DNA of 39,638 bases from Desulfobacter curvatus DSM 3379 (GTDB lineage Bacteria > Desulfobacterota > Desulfobacteria > Desulfobacterales > Desulfobacteraceae), in NCBI RefSeq assembly GCF_000373985.1, contig NZ_KB893081.1:424-40061 (forward strand), read 5' to 3'. Position 1 is the stretch's first letter. Each line of letters opens with the position of its first letter. The translations under genes and the position numbers were made by a program. The notes beneath the pieces are model-generated. The model was not told the origin of the DNA, ran no database searches, and saw only the letters and a program-made list of their open reading frames with translations. This document shows, one piece after another, positions 32,998 to 39,638 of this stretch.

Positions 32998-33047
32998 ACT
33001 CAAACAACTCCGGAGCAATTAAAATGAACTGTAGAATATCCGATAAA

Positions 33048-33788
33048 TCAAATATCCGGCCGATACTCGTCTTCCAGCCCGGTAAGCATAAGGTCATACA
33101 TGCCTGCATCGGTTTGCTTCAGGTTCACCAGCAGTTCATGAATATCTGCAAAATAGGGAATCCTCTCACCATGATATTGTACAGGCGCGCCGATTTGATG
33201 GAATAGAAATCCATATTTTTTCAAGGCATAGAATAATTTTTTCTCAGTGATCATGTACCAATGGGTCAGTCCCTGTCTCAAACTTTCCTGAAACATGACC
33301 TGGTAAAGTCCTATAACAATGATAGGATTTTTTCTGCCCTCCATCTCTTTGGGGATGGTCCCATCATCGGGCAGAACGCCACCTTCCTTTTTTTTAAGGT
33401 AAGACTCCACACCATACATGCCGTCCTCTTTACGTCGCCTGAGGTCTTGGGTTACCGTAAGTCTGGAAATTTCGCCGATTTTCTCCGGCTCAGGTTTTTT
33501 ACCTGGAATATTTAATGGCGTGGCATGTTCAATGGGGAACCCTTTGTCTGAGTGCCGAACGAGTCGTATGGTACCGACCACGGAATCCGTTTCATTCAGG
33601 CAGGCAAAATGGATGGATTCTTTTTCATACTCGTCTGTTTCCAGGCCACCGGGATGGTCAGCCTTATCTTCAAACCCGAACTCATCCACATATACTTCAT
33701 ACCTCATACGAAAGGTATCTTTTAACACATCATCATCTATGACTTGACCAAACCGGAATCTGTCGTAGGTAATACTTTTGATGATCAT
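33048..33788 (-). CDS. PEP-CTERM/exosortase system-associated acyltransferase
   Basis: A 246-residue GNAT-like protein related to autoinducer synthases. FRMRYEVYVDEFGFED is the LuxI-like beginning, with the conserved Arg-Tyr-Val pattern. HFACLNETDSVVGTIRLV is the core strand pair, and IGEISRLTVTQDLRRR is the family motif with EISRL. IGLYQVMFQESLRQGLTHWY and APVQYHGERIPYFADI follow. This is the TIGR03694 type, found only in genomes with an exosortase. Its product and target are not known. AGGA lies 8 bases before the ATG. It is 50 bases from the YdcF gene. Confidence 0.87.
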   Translation of the reverse strand: MIIKSITYDRFRFGQVIDDDVLKDTFRMRYEVYVDEFGFEDKADHPGGLETDEYEKESIHFACLNETDSVVGTIRLVRHSDKGFPIEHATPLNIPGKKPEPEKIGEISRLTVTQDLRRRKEDGMYGVESYLKKKEGGVLPDDGTIPKEMEGRKNPIIVIGLYQVMFQESLRQGLTHWYMITEKKLFYALKKYGFLFHQIGAPVQYHGERIPYFADIHELLVNLKQTDAGMYDLMLTGLEDEYRPDI

Positions 33789-33898
33789 TTTATTTTTCCT
33801 GTATTGTTCTTTTTTAGGATAATCCTATCGTGAATTTTTTAGCATTGCTTGTTAAGCGCTTTCTCTTGAGAATATAACTTTGCTGTAGCTGTCTAAAA

Positions 33899-36232
33899 TT
33901 AATCCATATTGCTCCAGTCCGGTTTTAAGATATCTTCATCCTCGTCAGTTAGCGAAGGCGTTTGAAAATTTAAATCCAGGGCAGGGGCAGCCTTGGGATT
34001 AAATATGAGATTTCCTACCTCATCATCTTTTGAGACTTTTTCCCCGTTTAATCCTGCGAGCAGATTTTCGGCATCATCCCTGTGTCTTGTATCAAGTGAA
34101 TCAAATCCCAGGGCTGATTCCAGTTTTGTTTTGGCCTGAAAGAGTTTTCCCCGTCGGTATAGTACCATGCCCTGGTGATACTGGATCATTCCGTTTTTAG
34201 GCATCAATGCTTCTGCCTGCTCCAGCATCCATTCCGCCTGGGAGTAAATTTTTTTATGGTAATAGGCCCATCCGAGGGTATCCATGAGCCATGCTTCGCC
34301 AGGCAACCTGTCATACGCGGTTCTTGCCAGATCAAGGGCCCGGTCAAACTCTTTCTCTTCTTCCAGCAGCAGCCAGGCCAGATTTCCTTTAATTTTTGGA
34401 TGATCTGGGAAAGACGTCAGTGCCCGTTCAAGCACATGTATGGCGTCTGAGATCCTCTGTTTTTGCACAAAATATTCTGACAGCTTAAGCCATCCACCAA
34501 CAAACTGCGGCAGCTTTGTTGTGCATTCAATTAATGTTTTTTCAACATCGTCCTTTTGCCCGGCCGCTTCAAAAAGCGCTGCCTGTAAAAGAAAAATTTG
34601 GCCAGAAATATTTTTTCCCGCCAAGACTTTGTTTATATAGGCTTGGCATCGGATATAGTCTTTTAGCCCAAGACAAATCTTTGCCTTTACATAATAAACC
34701 CCCGGATTCGCATCATGATCCACCAACGCATCTATCTTTTCAAGGATTCTCCATATCTGATTCTGATTTGAAGCGAGCCGGGCGTAAGCATACAAGGCCG
34801 GATACATGACGGGCACATCTTCAAGCACTTGCTGGTAAGCTTTCAGCGCCGGCTGCACCACTCCTTGTGATTCAAAGGCCTGCCCCAGAAAAAAGAGGGT
34901 TGACGCATCGCCTTCCAGGAACCATGACTTAGACAAAAAATCTATAGCCCCGGAAGTATCCCCGCGGCCAAGGGCACACAGCCCTTTGATTTTCCAGGCT
35001 TGGGCACTGGAAGAATCCTGGTCTATAAACCGATCCGCATACTGGTCTGCCAGGCCGTAATTCCCGCGCTTATAATTCAGCGCAGCCATGGCAAATATGG
35101 ATTCAGTGTGATCAGGGTCCAGCATCAACGCTTGAATAAATGCTTTTTCCGCCAATTTGCCCTGCCCCCCGGCAAAATAGGCTACGCCCAGTAGATAATG
35201 GGCGGACACAAGGCCGTAGTTTTTGTCCAATGCGGTTTTCAGATATGAAACGGCGTGGGAATATCGTCCTTTGAATAACCAGAATTTTCCCATCAGCAGA
35301 TGATACCCCGGTGCATCCTTGCTTGTCTGCCCAAGCTGTGCCAACAGCTCTTCTGTCTCGGCCATGTCTTCAAGCGTAAGATAAAAATCGGCCAGCATCA
35401 TTTTTAATCCGGTATTTTCGGGATGCTCGACCACTATTTTTTTTAGATAGGCCGCCGCCTTTTTTACCTTCCCGGCAACACGATAAAATAGGCAAAGCCG
35501 GGTTTTAAATTCAAGGTTTCCTGGATCTGAATCCACCGCCATAAGGAAATACCGTTCCGCCCTGGTGTTATTTCCGGCAAGGACATAGTAGTCTGCAGCA
35601 AGCATGAGATCCATGGGGGCTTTAATGTCCTGGGTTCGGCAAAAGGTGACCAGCCGTTCCGCCTCAAAAGTCTTTTTTTGTTCTTGAAAACAGATAGCCA
35701 ACTTTAGTTTGGGACGGATGCGGCCGGGTAACAGCACGGCCGCTTTCTCATACGCCGCTTCTGCCGTTTTAAACTCTGCCTGGAGCATGGCGAGATCGCC
35801 GGAAAGCATTAAAAGATCAGGATTTGAGTCATGATACCTAAGAAGTTTTGACAACAAATTCCCCGCTGTTGCCGTATCCCCTCGGACTACTGCAATCCGG
35901 ATAATTTGCTGTTGAATATCAATGTCTTCAGGGGTTTTCTCCAGGGCCTTTTTAAAACATATCTCAGCCCGATCCAGGTTGGATAATTTTAAATAAACGG
36001 TTCCCAATTTTTTATATAACTGGCCGGGTTGCCCTGACCGGTCCTTCGCCCGTATCCAGCATTGAAGTGCATCGGCGTAATCACCACGATCAAAAGCCTG
36101 GTCTCCCTTAATCTCAAAGGGAATATGGGGATTTGCATACTCCCAGATTAGAATTCCACCCACAAAAATTCCTGCAAGCAAAGCAGAAACCAAAAATCCT
36201 ATGCATGCTATAGTTATTTTTTTGCTTTTCAT
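33899..36232 (-). CDS. Large TPR-repeat membrane-anchored protein, exosortase locus
   Basis: 777 residues. An N-terminal membrane segment (about 8-30) is followed by a long array of roughly 18-20 tetratricopeptide repeats covering most of the protein. LYKKLGTVYLKLSNLDRAEI and GDYADALQCWIRAKD are clear examples. The C-terminal repeats, DTLGWAYYHKKIYSQAEWML and GMIQYHQGMVLYRRGKLFQA, match the PrsT-type TPR proteins of PEP-CTERM loci. An acidic tail (TDEDEDILKP) ends it. TPRs hold other proteins together, so it is probably a periplasmic scaffold for polysaccharide or protein sorting. ATGA overlap with the upstream gene. It resembles the divergent TPR gene at 37208, likely its paralogue. Confidence 0.85.
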   Translation of the reverse strand: MKSKKITIACIGFLVSALLAGIFVGGILIWEYANPHIPFEIKGDQAFDRGDYADALQCWIRAKDRSGQPGQLYKKLGTVYLKLSNLDRAEICFKKALEKTPEDIDIQQQIIRIAVVRGDTATAGNLLSKLLRYHDSNPDLLMLSGDLAMLQAEFKTAEAAYEKAAVLLPGRIRPKLKLAICFQEQKKTFEAERLVTFCRTQDIKAPMDLMLAADYYVLAGNNTRAERYFLMAVDSDPGNLEFKTRLCLFYRVAGKVKKAAAYLKKIVVEHPENTGLKMMLADFYLTLEDMAETEELLAQLGQTSKDAPGYHLLMGKFWLFKGRYSHAVSYLKTALDKNYGLVSAHYLLGVAYFAGGQGKLAEKAFIQALMLDPDHTESIFAMAALNYKRGNYGLADQYADRFIDQDSSSAQAWKIKGLCALGRGDTSGAIDFLSKSWFLEGDASTLFFLGQAFESQGVVQPALKAYQQVLEDVPVMYPALYAYARLASNQNQIWRILEKIDALVDHDANPGVYYVKAKICLGLKDYIRCQAYINKVLAGKNISGQIFLLQAALFEAAGQKDDVEKTLIECTTKLPQFVGGWLKLSEYFVQKQRISDAIHVLERALTSFPDHPKIKGNLAWLLLEEEKEFDRALDLARTAYDRLPGEAWLMDTLGWAYYHKKIYSQAEWMLEQAEALMPKNGMIQYHQGMVLYRRGKLFQAKTKLESALGFDSLDTRHRDDAENLLAGLNGEKVSKDDEVGNLIFNPKAAPALDLNFQTPSLTDEDEDILKPDWSNMD

Positions 36233-37083
36233 CGCTTCACCACAATTGTACCGATCAGACCGATAACAGCTATAATTGCCGCCCAGGAAAGAATTTCAAT
36301 TTTATTGTTTGCCAGATATCGAATTAGCTTCAGTCCAGAGGAAAAAATCCATGGTAGTTCCGTGTCCCGACCGTAATTTTTATGATAAGCGCCGGTTTTT
36401 CCCAGACTTTTCAAATAGTCATCTTTTAAATTCAACCTTCCATATTTTTCATGATCAGTCACTGAATTGCCCCTGCCTTTTTCCCCTGCCGGAATCGGCT
36501 GAAAATCGCGTCTGTCCTGAAGCAACGTCCCCTCTTTTCTGCCTGTCTGAAAAAGAATCACCTCTGCCATTTTCTTTTTCAGCACATCGGCAGGCGGCAA
36601 GTTTTCTGCATCAGGTGCCGGTTCGGCTTTTTTTCGGTTTTTTTCTGCTTCAAGATAGGGGATATTCAAGTCCTTTAACATCTCGGCATTTCTTTTTTGC
36701 TGTTCCTGATATTGTTTTATGATGTTTTTCAACCTGAGATTTGCCGCAACTTGGCGGTCAATGAGGGCTTGGACGTTTGTCACTGATGTGGATAACAAAT
36801 TAAATGGGATATCAACTTTGAGTTCCCCGGCACTTGCCGGGAACGAATTTTGGGGAAAGGTTCTATAAAGGCGGATTTCTGGAGCAGCATCCGCCGCATT
36901 CGGCAGAAAGGCATAGGTTTTGGATACATTCTCCGCGCTCCGGGATGATTCAAAAACGGGACAATTTTCGCAATTGCCGGAGGAATGAAACCAGGCATAA
37001 GTTTTTCCCTGGGCCAAACACAAAAAGAACAGTGTCATCAGAATGTTTAAAACAAAATGCCGTGTCCGCATACGTCTTTTCAT
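36229..37083 (-). CDS. Uncharacterised protein with signal peptide and C-terminal membrane anchor
   Basis: 284 residues from the ATG at 37083. A TTG at 37098 gives five more and an ATG at 37071 four fewer, and none has a clear ribosome site. It has an N-terminal signal peptide (LNILMTLFFLCLAQGKTYA), a CxxC pair (GNCENCP), a helical, possibly coiled region (about 100-150: QVAANLRLKNIIKQYQEQQK), a Pro/Lys-rich part, and a final membrane segment (ILSWAAIIAVIGLIGTIVV) ending in KR. Family unknown. The layout, secreted with a hydrophobic C-terminus and basic end, resembles sorted proteins, but no PEP motif precedes the segment. It is co-transcribed with the TPR gene (stop overlaps ATG). Confidence 0.7.
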   Translation of the reverse strand: MKRRMRTRHFVLNILMTLFFLCLAQGKTYAWFHSSGNCENCPVFESSRSAENVSKTYAFLPNAADAAPEIRLYRTFPQNSFPASAGELKVDIPFNLLSTSVTNVQALIDRQVAANLRLKNIIKQYQEQQKRNAEMLKDLNIPYLEAEKNRKKAEPAPDAENLPPADVLKKKMAEVILFQTGRKEGTLLQDRRDFQPIPAGEKGRGNSVTDHEKYGRLNLKDDYLKSLGKTGAYHKNYGRDTELPWIFSSGLKLIRYLANNKIEILSWAAIIAVIGLIGTIVVKR

Positions 37084-37207
37084 GCCCCTGGAATACAAGA
37101 CTTTTTAGTTGACAATATCAAGCGTCCCATAATACAAATTGGTTTTAAAATTTAAGCGATACCATAAAGTATCTAAAAAAGCCAATTCACTTTAATAGAG
37201 GCTGCTC
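37084..37207. promoter_or_regulatory. Divergent intergenic region of the two TPR-containing units
   Basis: This 124-base spacer must hold promoters for both directions. On the + strand TTGACA at 37109-37114 is a perfect -35, but the nearby CATAAT (37128) and TAATAC (37130) are 13 and 15 bases away, not 17. GATAC and GTATC at 37158-37173 form a small palindrome. GAGG at 37198-37201 is the ribosome site of the + gene. Confidence 0.35.
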
Positions 37208-39496
37208 ATGAAACCCTGTTCTAAAATTATATTAGTTGTTCTCATCACATTGATCACTTGTTCCGGATGCGCAAACAAGGACGAAAAAAAAGCCGCCCAC
37301 ATAAAAAAGGGCGACGAATACTTTGAAGCAAAAGAGTATAAAAAGGCTGAAATAGAATATAAGAACGCGGTCCAGATAGACAATAAAGATACGGTTCTGC
37401 TTTTAAAATTGGGCGATACCTTCATGAAAACAGGCCAGTTAAAAACGGCTTTTGCCCTCTACTCCGGCGTGGAAAAACTTGATTCGGAAAATATCGAAGC
37501 CTTGACCAGGCTGGCTCAATTTTATTTCCTGGATAGAAAACTGCCGGAGACTCAAGCCAGGATCGATAAAATTTTGAAGAAAGATCCCAAAAACCTGGTC
37601 GCTTTGTTTCTTAAGGGGCAAGTCCTGGTCAGAAAGAAGCAGATTGAAGATGCCCGGATTGTGTTTGAAAAACTTCTTGAAATCCAGGACGGGCATGTGG
37701 GAGCCTTGCATGCCATGGCTGCCATAAAAGCCGGTGAAAAAAAATTCGATGAGGCGGAAGCTTTTTTGATCAAAGCAGTGGAATCAAGCAAAAACAAGAC
37801 AACGGCCAGAGCTGTCTTGGCTCAGTTCTATATCCAGCGAAAACAATTGGATAAAGCGGAGGAGCAATTAAGACTATCAGCGGCAGAGCATCCTGAAAAT
37901 GCAGCGCATCAGATTCTCCTTGGAAATTTTTACCTGAAAACAAAAAATTTCCAAGAGGCTGAGACCGCTTTTAAAAAGGCGGTTAAGATACAGCCGGACA
38001 CTCCCCGGACCATGGTTGTACTGGCCGGGTTCTATGACGTGACGGGCCAAAAGGATAAGGCCCTTGAATTGTACCGGAAAGCCGCATCCCTTGATTCTGA
38101 AGACAGCAATACTCAGATGATTTTGGCAAGATTCCTATACAGAGAGAAAAAAATTGATGAAGCAGAAAGCTTGGTCGCCGACATTCTCGAAAAACGGCCA
38201 AAGTTGTCGGATGCTATAATAATGAAAAGTGAAATTCTGATTTCTCAAAAAAAATATCAGAATGCACTCAATATCCTGATTACACTCGAAAAGGAAGAGC
38301 CAAAGGCTCACAGGGTTCAATATTTTAAAGGTCTTTGCTATATCGGGATGGGAGAGGCGGAGCAAGCGGCATCAGCTGTGTCCAAGGCAGTGGATTTGAA
38401 GCCGAATTATACCAAAGCAAGGCTGTTGCTGTCTGAAATCTATTTCCGCCAGCACTCCTATGATTACGCAGTAAATCAGGCCACTGCGGTAATTAAACTT
38501 GATCCTAAAGTCTATCGGGCTTATCTGCTTCGGGGTAACGCCTATATGGCCCTGAGGAAAATTAAGGAAGCTGAAAACGATTACAAAAAAATGATCGAAA
38601 TCGACTCTGACAAATCAGTAGGTTATTACCGGCTCGCGTACTTAAAATCCGCCTTGAAGCAATTTGACCAGGCTGCTCCTTTGCTGGAAAAAGCCTGGTC
38701 ACTGAACAATAAACTAGTTGACGTATTGACTCTAAGAGTCAGCAATGCCGTGGCCCAAAAAGAATTTGATCACGCCCATACCCTGTGTATTCAGCAGATG
38801 GATGTGTTCAAGGATAACAATCGCTTGAGGGCCTTTGTGCACGGCACCCGTGCAAAGATTTACTTGGCCCAGAATGACATAAAACAGGCAGAATCAGAAC
38901 TGTTGAAAGCTATTGATCTTGCTCAGGATTATCTAAGCCCATACAGAATCTTGGCCGAAATATACTTGGCCCAGAGAAATATTGAGGGCGCAAAAAAACA
39001 ATATCTGACCATGATTGAAAAAGACGATAAGTTGGCCCCGCCCCACATGCTGCTGGCCGTCCTTCTTGAAGCAGAAAATAAATTTGACGAGGCTGAAATC
39101 CATTATCGCAAAGCCCTTGAAATCAATCCTAACTATGCAGCAGCCGCCAATAACCTGTCGTTTTATCTGGCAAGCCGAACAGATAAGTTTGACGAGGCCC
39201 TGGCCCTGGCAAAAATAGCTAAGGCTCATTATCCCGAAGATCCGAGCGTCATGGATACCATAGGATTTGCCTACTACAAAAAAGGGCTGTATGGCAATGC
39301 CGTTGCCGAATTCCAGGACAGCCTTGAAAAACAACCAAAGAATGCCGTGGTTCGCTACCACTTAGGCCTGGCTTATTACGAAAAAGGGGAAAAAAAGAAG
39401 GCGCAGAAAGAGTTGTCAAAAGCCTTAGAGCTTAATAAAGATTTTTCCGGGGCTCGGGATGCGGAAAAGTTAATAGAAAAGATAGATAAGGGATGA
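37208..39496 (+). CDS. PrsT-like TPR lipoprotein of an exosortase (PEP-CTERM) system
   Basis: 762 residues. A lipoprotein signal peptide ends in the lipobox ITCSGC, with the modified cysteine at residue 21 or nearby, so it is membrane-attached outside the cytoplasm. Almost all of the rest is tetratricopeptide repeats (about 20): KKGDEYFEAKEYKKAEIEYK begins the series, and DTIGFAYYKKGLYGNAVAEF is a late, PrsT-typical one. PrsT-type proteins occur in exosortase loci and probably scaffold exopolysaccharide export or protein sorting. GAGG lies 6 bases before the ATG. Divergent from the genes at 36229 and 33899. No frameshift. Confidence 0.87.
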   Translation: MKPCSKIILVVLITLITCSGCANKDEKKAAHIKKGDEYFEAKEYKKAEIEYKNAVQIDNKDTVLLLKLGDTFMKTGQLKTAFALYSGVEKLDSENIEALTRLAQFYFLDRKLPETQARIDKILKKDPKNLVALFLKGQVLVRKKQIEDARIVFEKLLEIQDGHVGALHAMAAIKAGEKKFDEAEAFLIKAVESSKNKTTARAVLAQFYIQRKQLDKAEEQLRLSAAEHPENAAHQILLGNFYLKTKNFQEAETAFKKAVKIQPDTPRTMVVLAGFYDVTGQKDKALELYRKAASLDSEDSNTQMILARFLYREKKIDEAESLVADILEKRPKLSDAIIMKSEILISQKKYQNALNILITLEKEEPKAHRVQYFKGLCYIGMGEAEQAASAVSKAVDLKPNYTKARLLLSEIYFRQHSYDYAVNQATAVIKLDPKVYRAYLLRGNAYMALRKIKEAENDYKKMIEIDSDKSVGYYRLAYLKSALKQFDQAAPLLEKAWSLNNKLVDVLTLRVSNAVAQKEFDHAHTLCIQQMDVFKDNNRLRAFVHGTRAKIYLAQNDIKQAESELLKAIDLAQDYLSPYRILAEIYLAQRNIEGAKKQYLTMIEKDDKLAPPHMLLAVLLEAENKFDEAEIHYRKALEINPNYAAAANNLSFYLASRTDKFDEALALAKIAKAHYPEDPSVMDTIGFAYYKKGLYGNAVAEFQDSLEKQPKNAVVRYHLGLAYYEKGEKKKAQKELSKALELNKDFSGARDAEKLIEKIDKG

Positions 39497-39638
39497 TGTC
39501 TGCTTTTTTACCGTAAAACGGCTTTATAAATTAGAGGGGGCCCTTGTTGTGTTTCAGAGTCGTATATTGGTAACTTGAGAGTCTAAAGTTCTTATCGATG
39601 AATAGTTGAAAAATGTCAATTTTTATTTTACGTACTCA
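39497..39638. other. 3' flank of the PrsT-like gene
   Basis: No gene is seen. CCGT-AAA-ACGG (39511-39521) is a very small hairpin with no good T-run, so it is a doubtful terminator. The window ends before the next gene. Confidence 0.4.

Noticed and set aside
33815..33835. Palindrome AGGATAATCCT beside six T after the large TPR gene
   Set aside because: For minus-strand transcription the T-run becomes A and precedes nothing useful. Its orientation does not fit a terminator of the adjacent gene.
1..39638. CRISPR arrays, tRNA and rRNA genes
   Set aside because: No regularly spaced repeats and no recognisable tRNA or rRNA segments were seen on reading. Small unusual RNAs could be missed without a covariance search.

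Overview
The window looks like part of a chromosome from a Gram-negative sulfate-reducer-type bacterium, most likely in the Desulfobacteraceae (Desulfobacterota). This is inferred from protein style and gene content, not from a database search. The support is a complete division and cell wall (dcw) cluster with a meso-diaminopimelate-type MurE, a fused MurE-MurF, a permease/thioredoxin/rhodanese/TauE sulfur-type operon, and genes typical of exosortase (PEP-CTERM) bacteria.

Bases 1-2600 are accessory DNA. The window opens in the 3' end (domains V and VI) of one group II intron on the + strand. A HigB/HigA-type toxin-antitoxin pair with its own promoter follows. Next comes the 3' end of a different group II intron on the - strand, with the maturase tail of its reverse transcriptase, cut off by a RAYT-type (Y1/HUH) transposase element bounded by an imperfect inverted repeat. 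A small secreted protein and a REP-like palindrome end this part.

Bases 2668-7438 hold a DEAD-box RNA helicase (-) with a terminator-like hairpin in its leader. Divergent from it is a + strand operon: remnant of an ArsR-family repressor, DUF318/ArsP-type permease, small CxxC thioredoxin, rhodanese and TauE/SafE permease. A palindrome-rich spacer separates it from the convergent ftsZ.

Bases 7439-24411 are a compact dcw cluster transcribed leftward: mraZ, rsmH, ftsL, ftsI, murE-murF fusion, mraY, murD, ftsW, murG, murC, murB, ftsQ, ftsA, ftsZ. Genes overlap or are a few bases apart. Three 11-base direct repeats upstream of mraZ look like the MraZ operator. No ddl gene is present.

Bases 24412-24691 are an AT-rich and then G-rich, C-depleted spacer containing a canonical G-quadruplex motif. 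Upstream of it, 24692-30856 is a second leftward operon: a small protein with two tandem ribbon-helix-helix-like repeats, an ABC ATPase, an ABC-2 permease, a GldG-family protein, a DUF4340 protein and a PlsC acyltransferase.

Bases 31113-39496 hold a lone Uma2-type nuclease (+). Four leftward genes follow that fit an exosortase/exopolysaccharide neighbourhood: a HAD hydrolase, a YdcF-type DUF218 protein, a PEP-CTERM-associated acyltransferase and a large TPR protein. Upstream of the TPR gene is a signal-peptide plus tail-anchor protein of unknown function. A divergent PrsT-like TPR lipoprotein is on the + strand. The exosortase itself is not in the window. No tRNA, rRNA or CRISPR array was seen.
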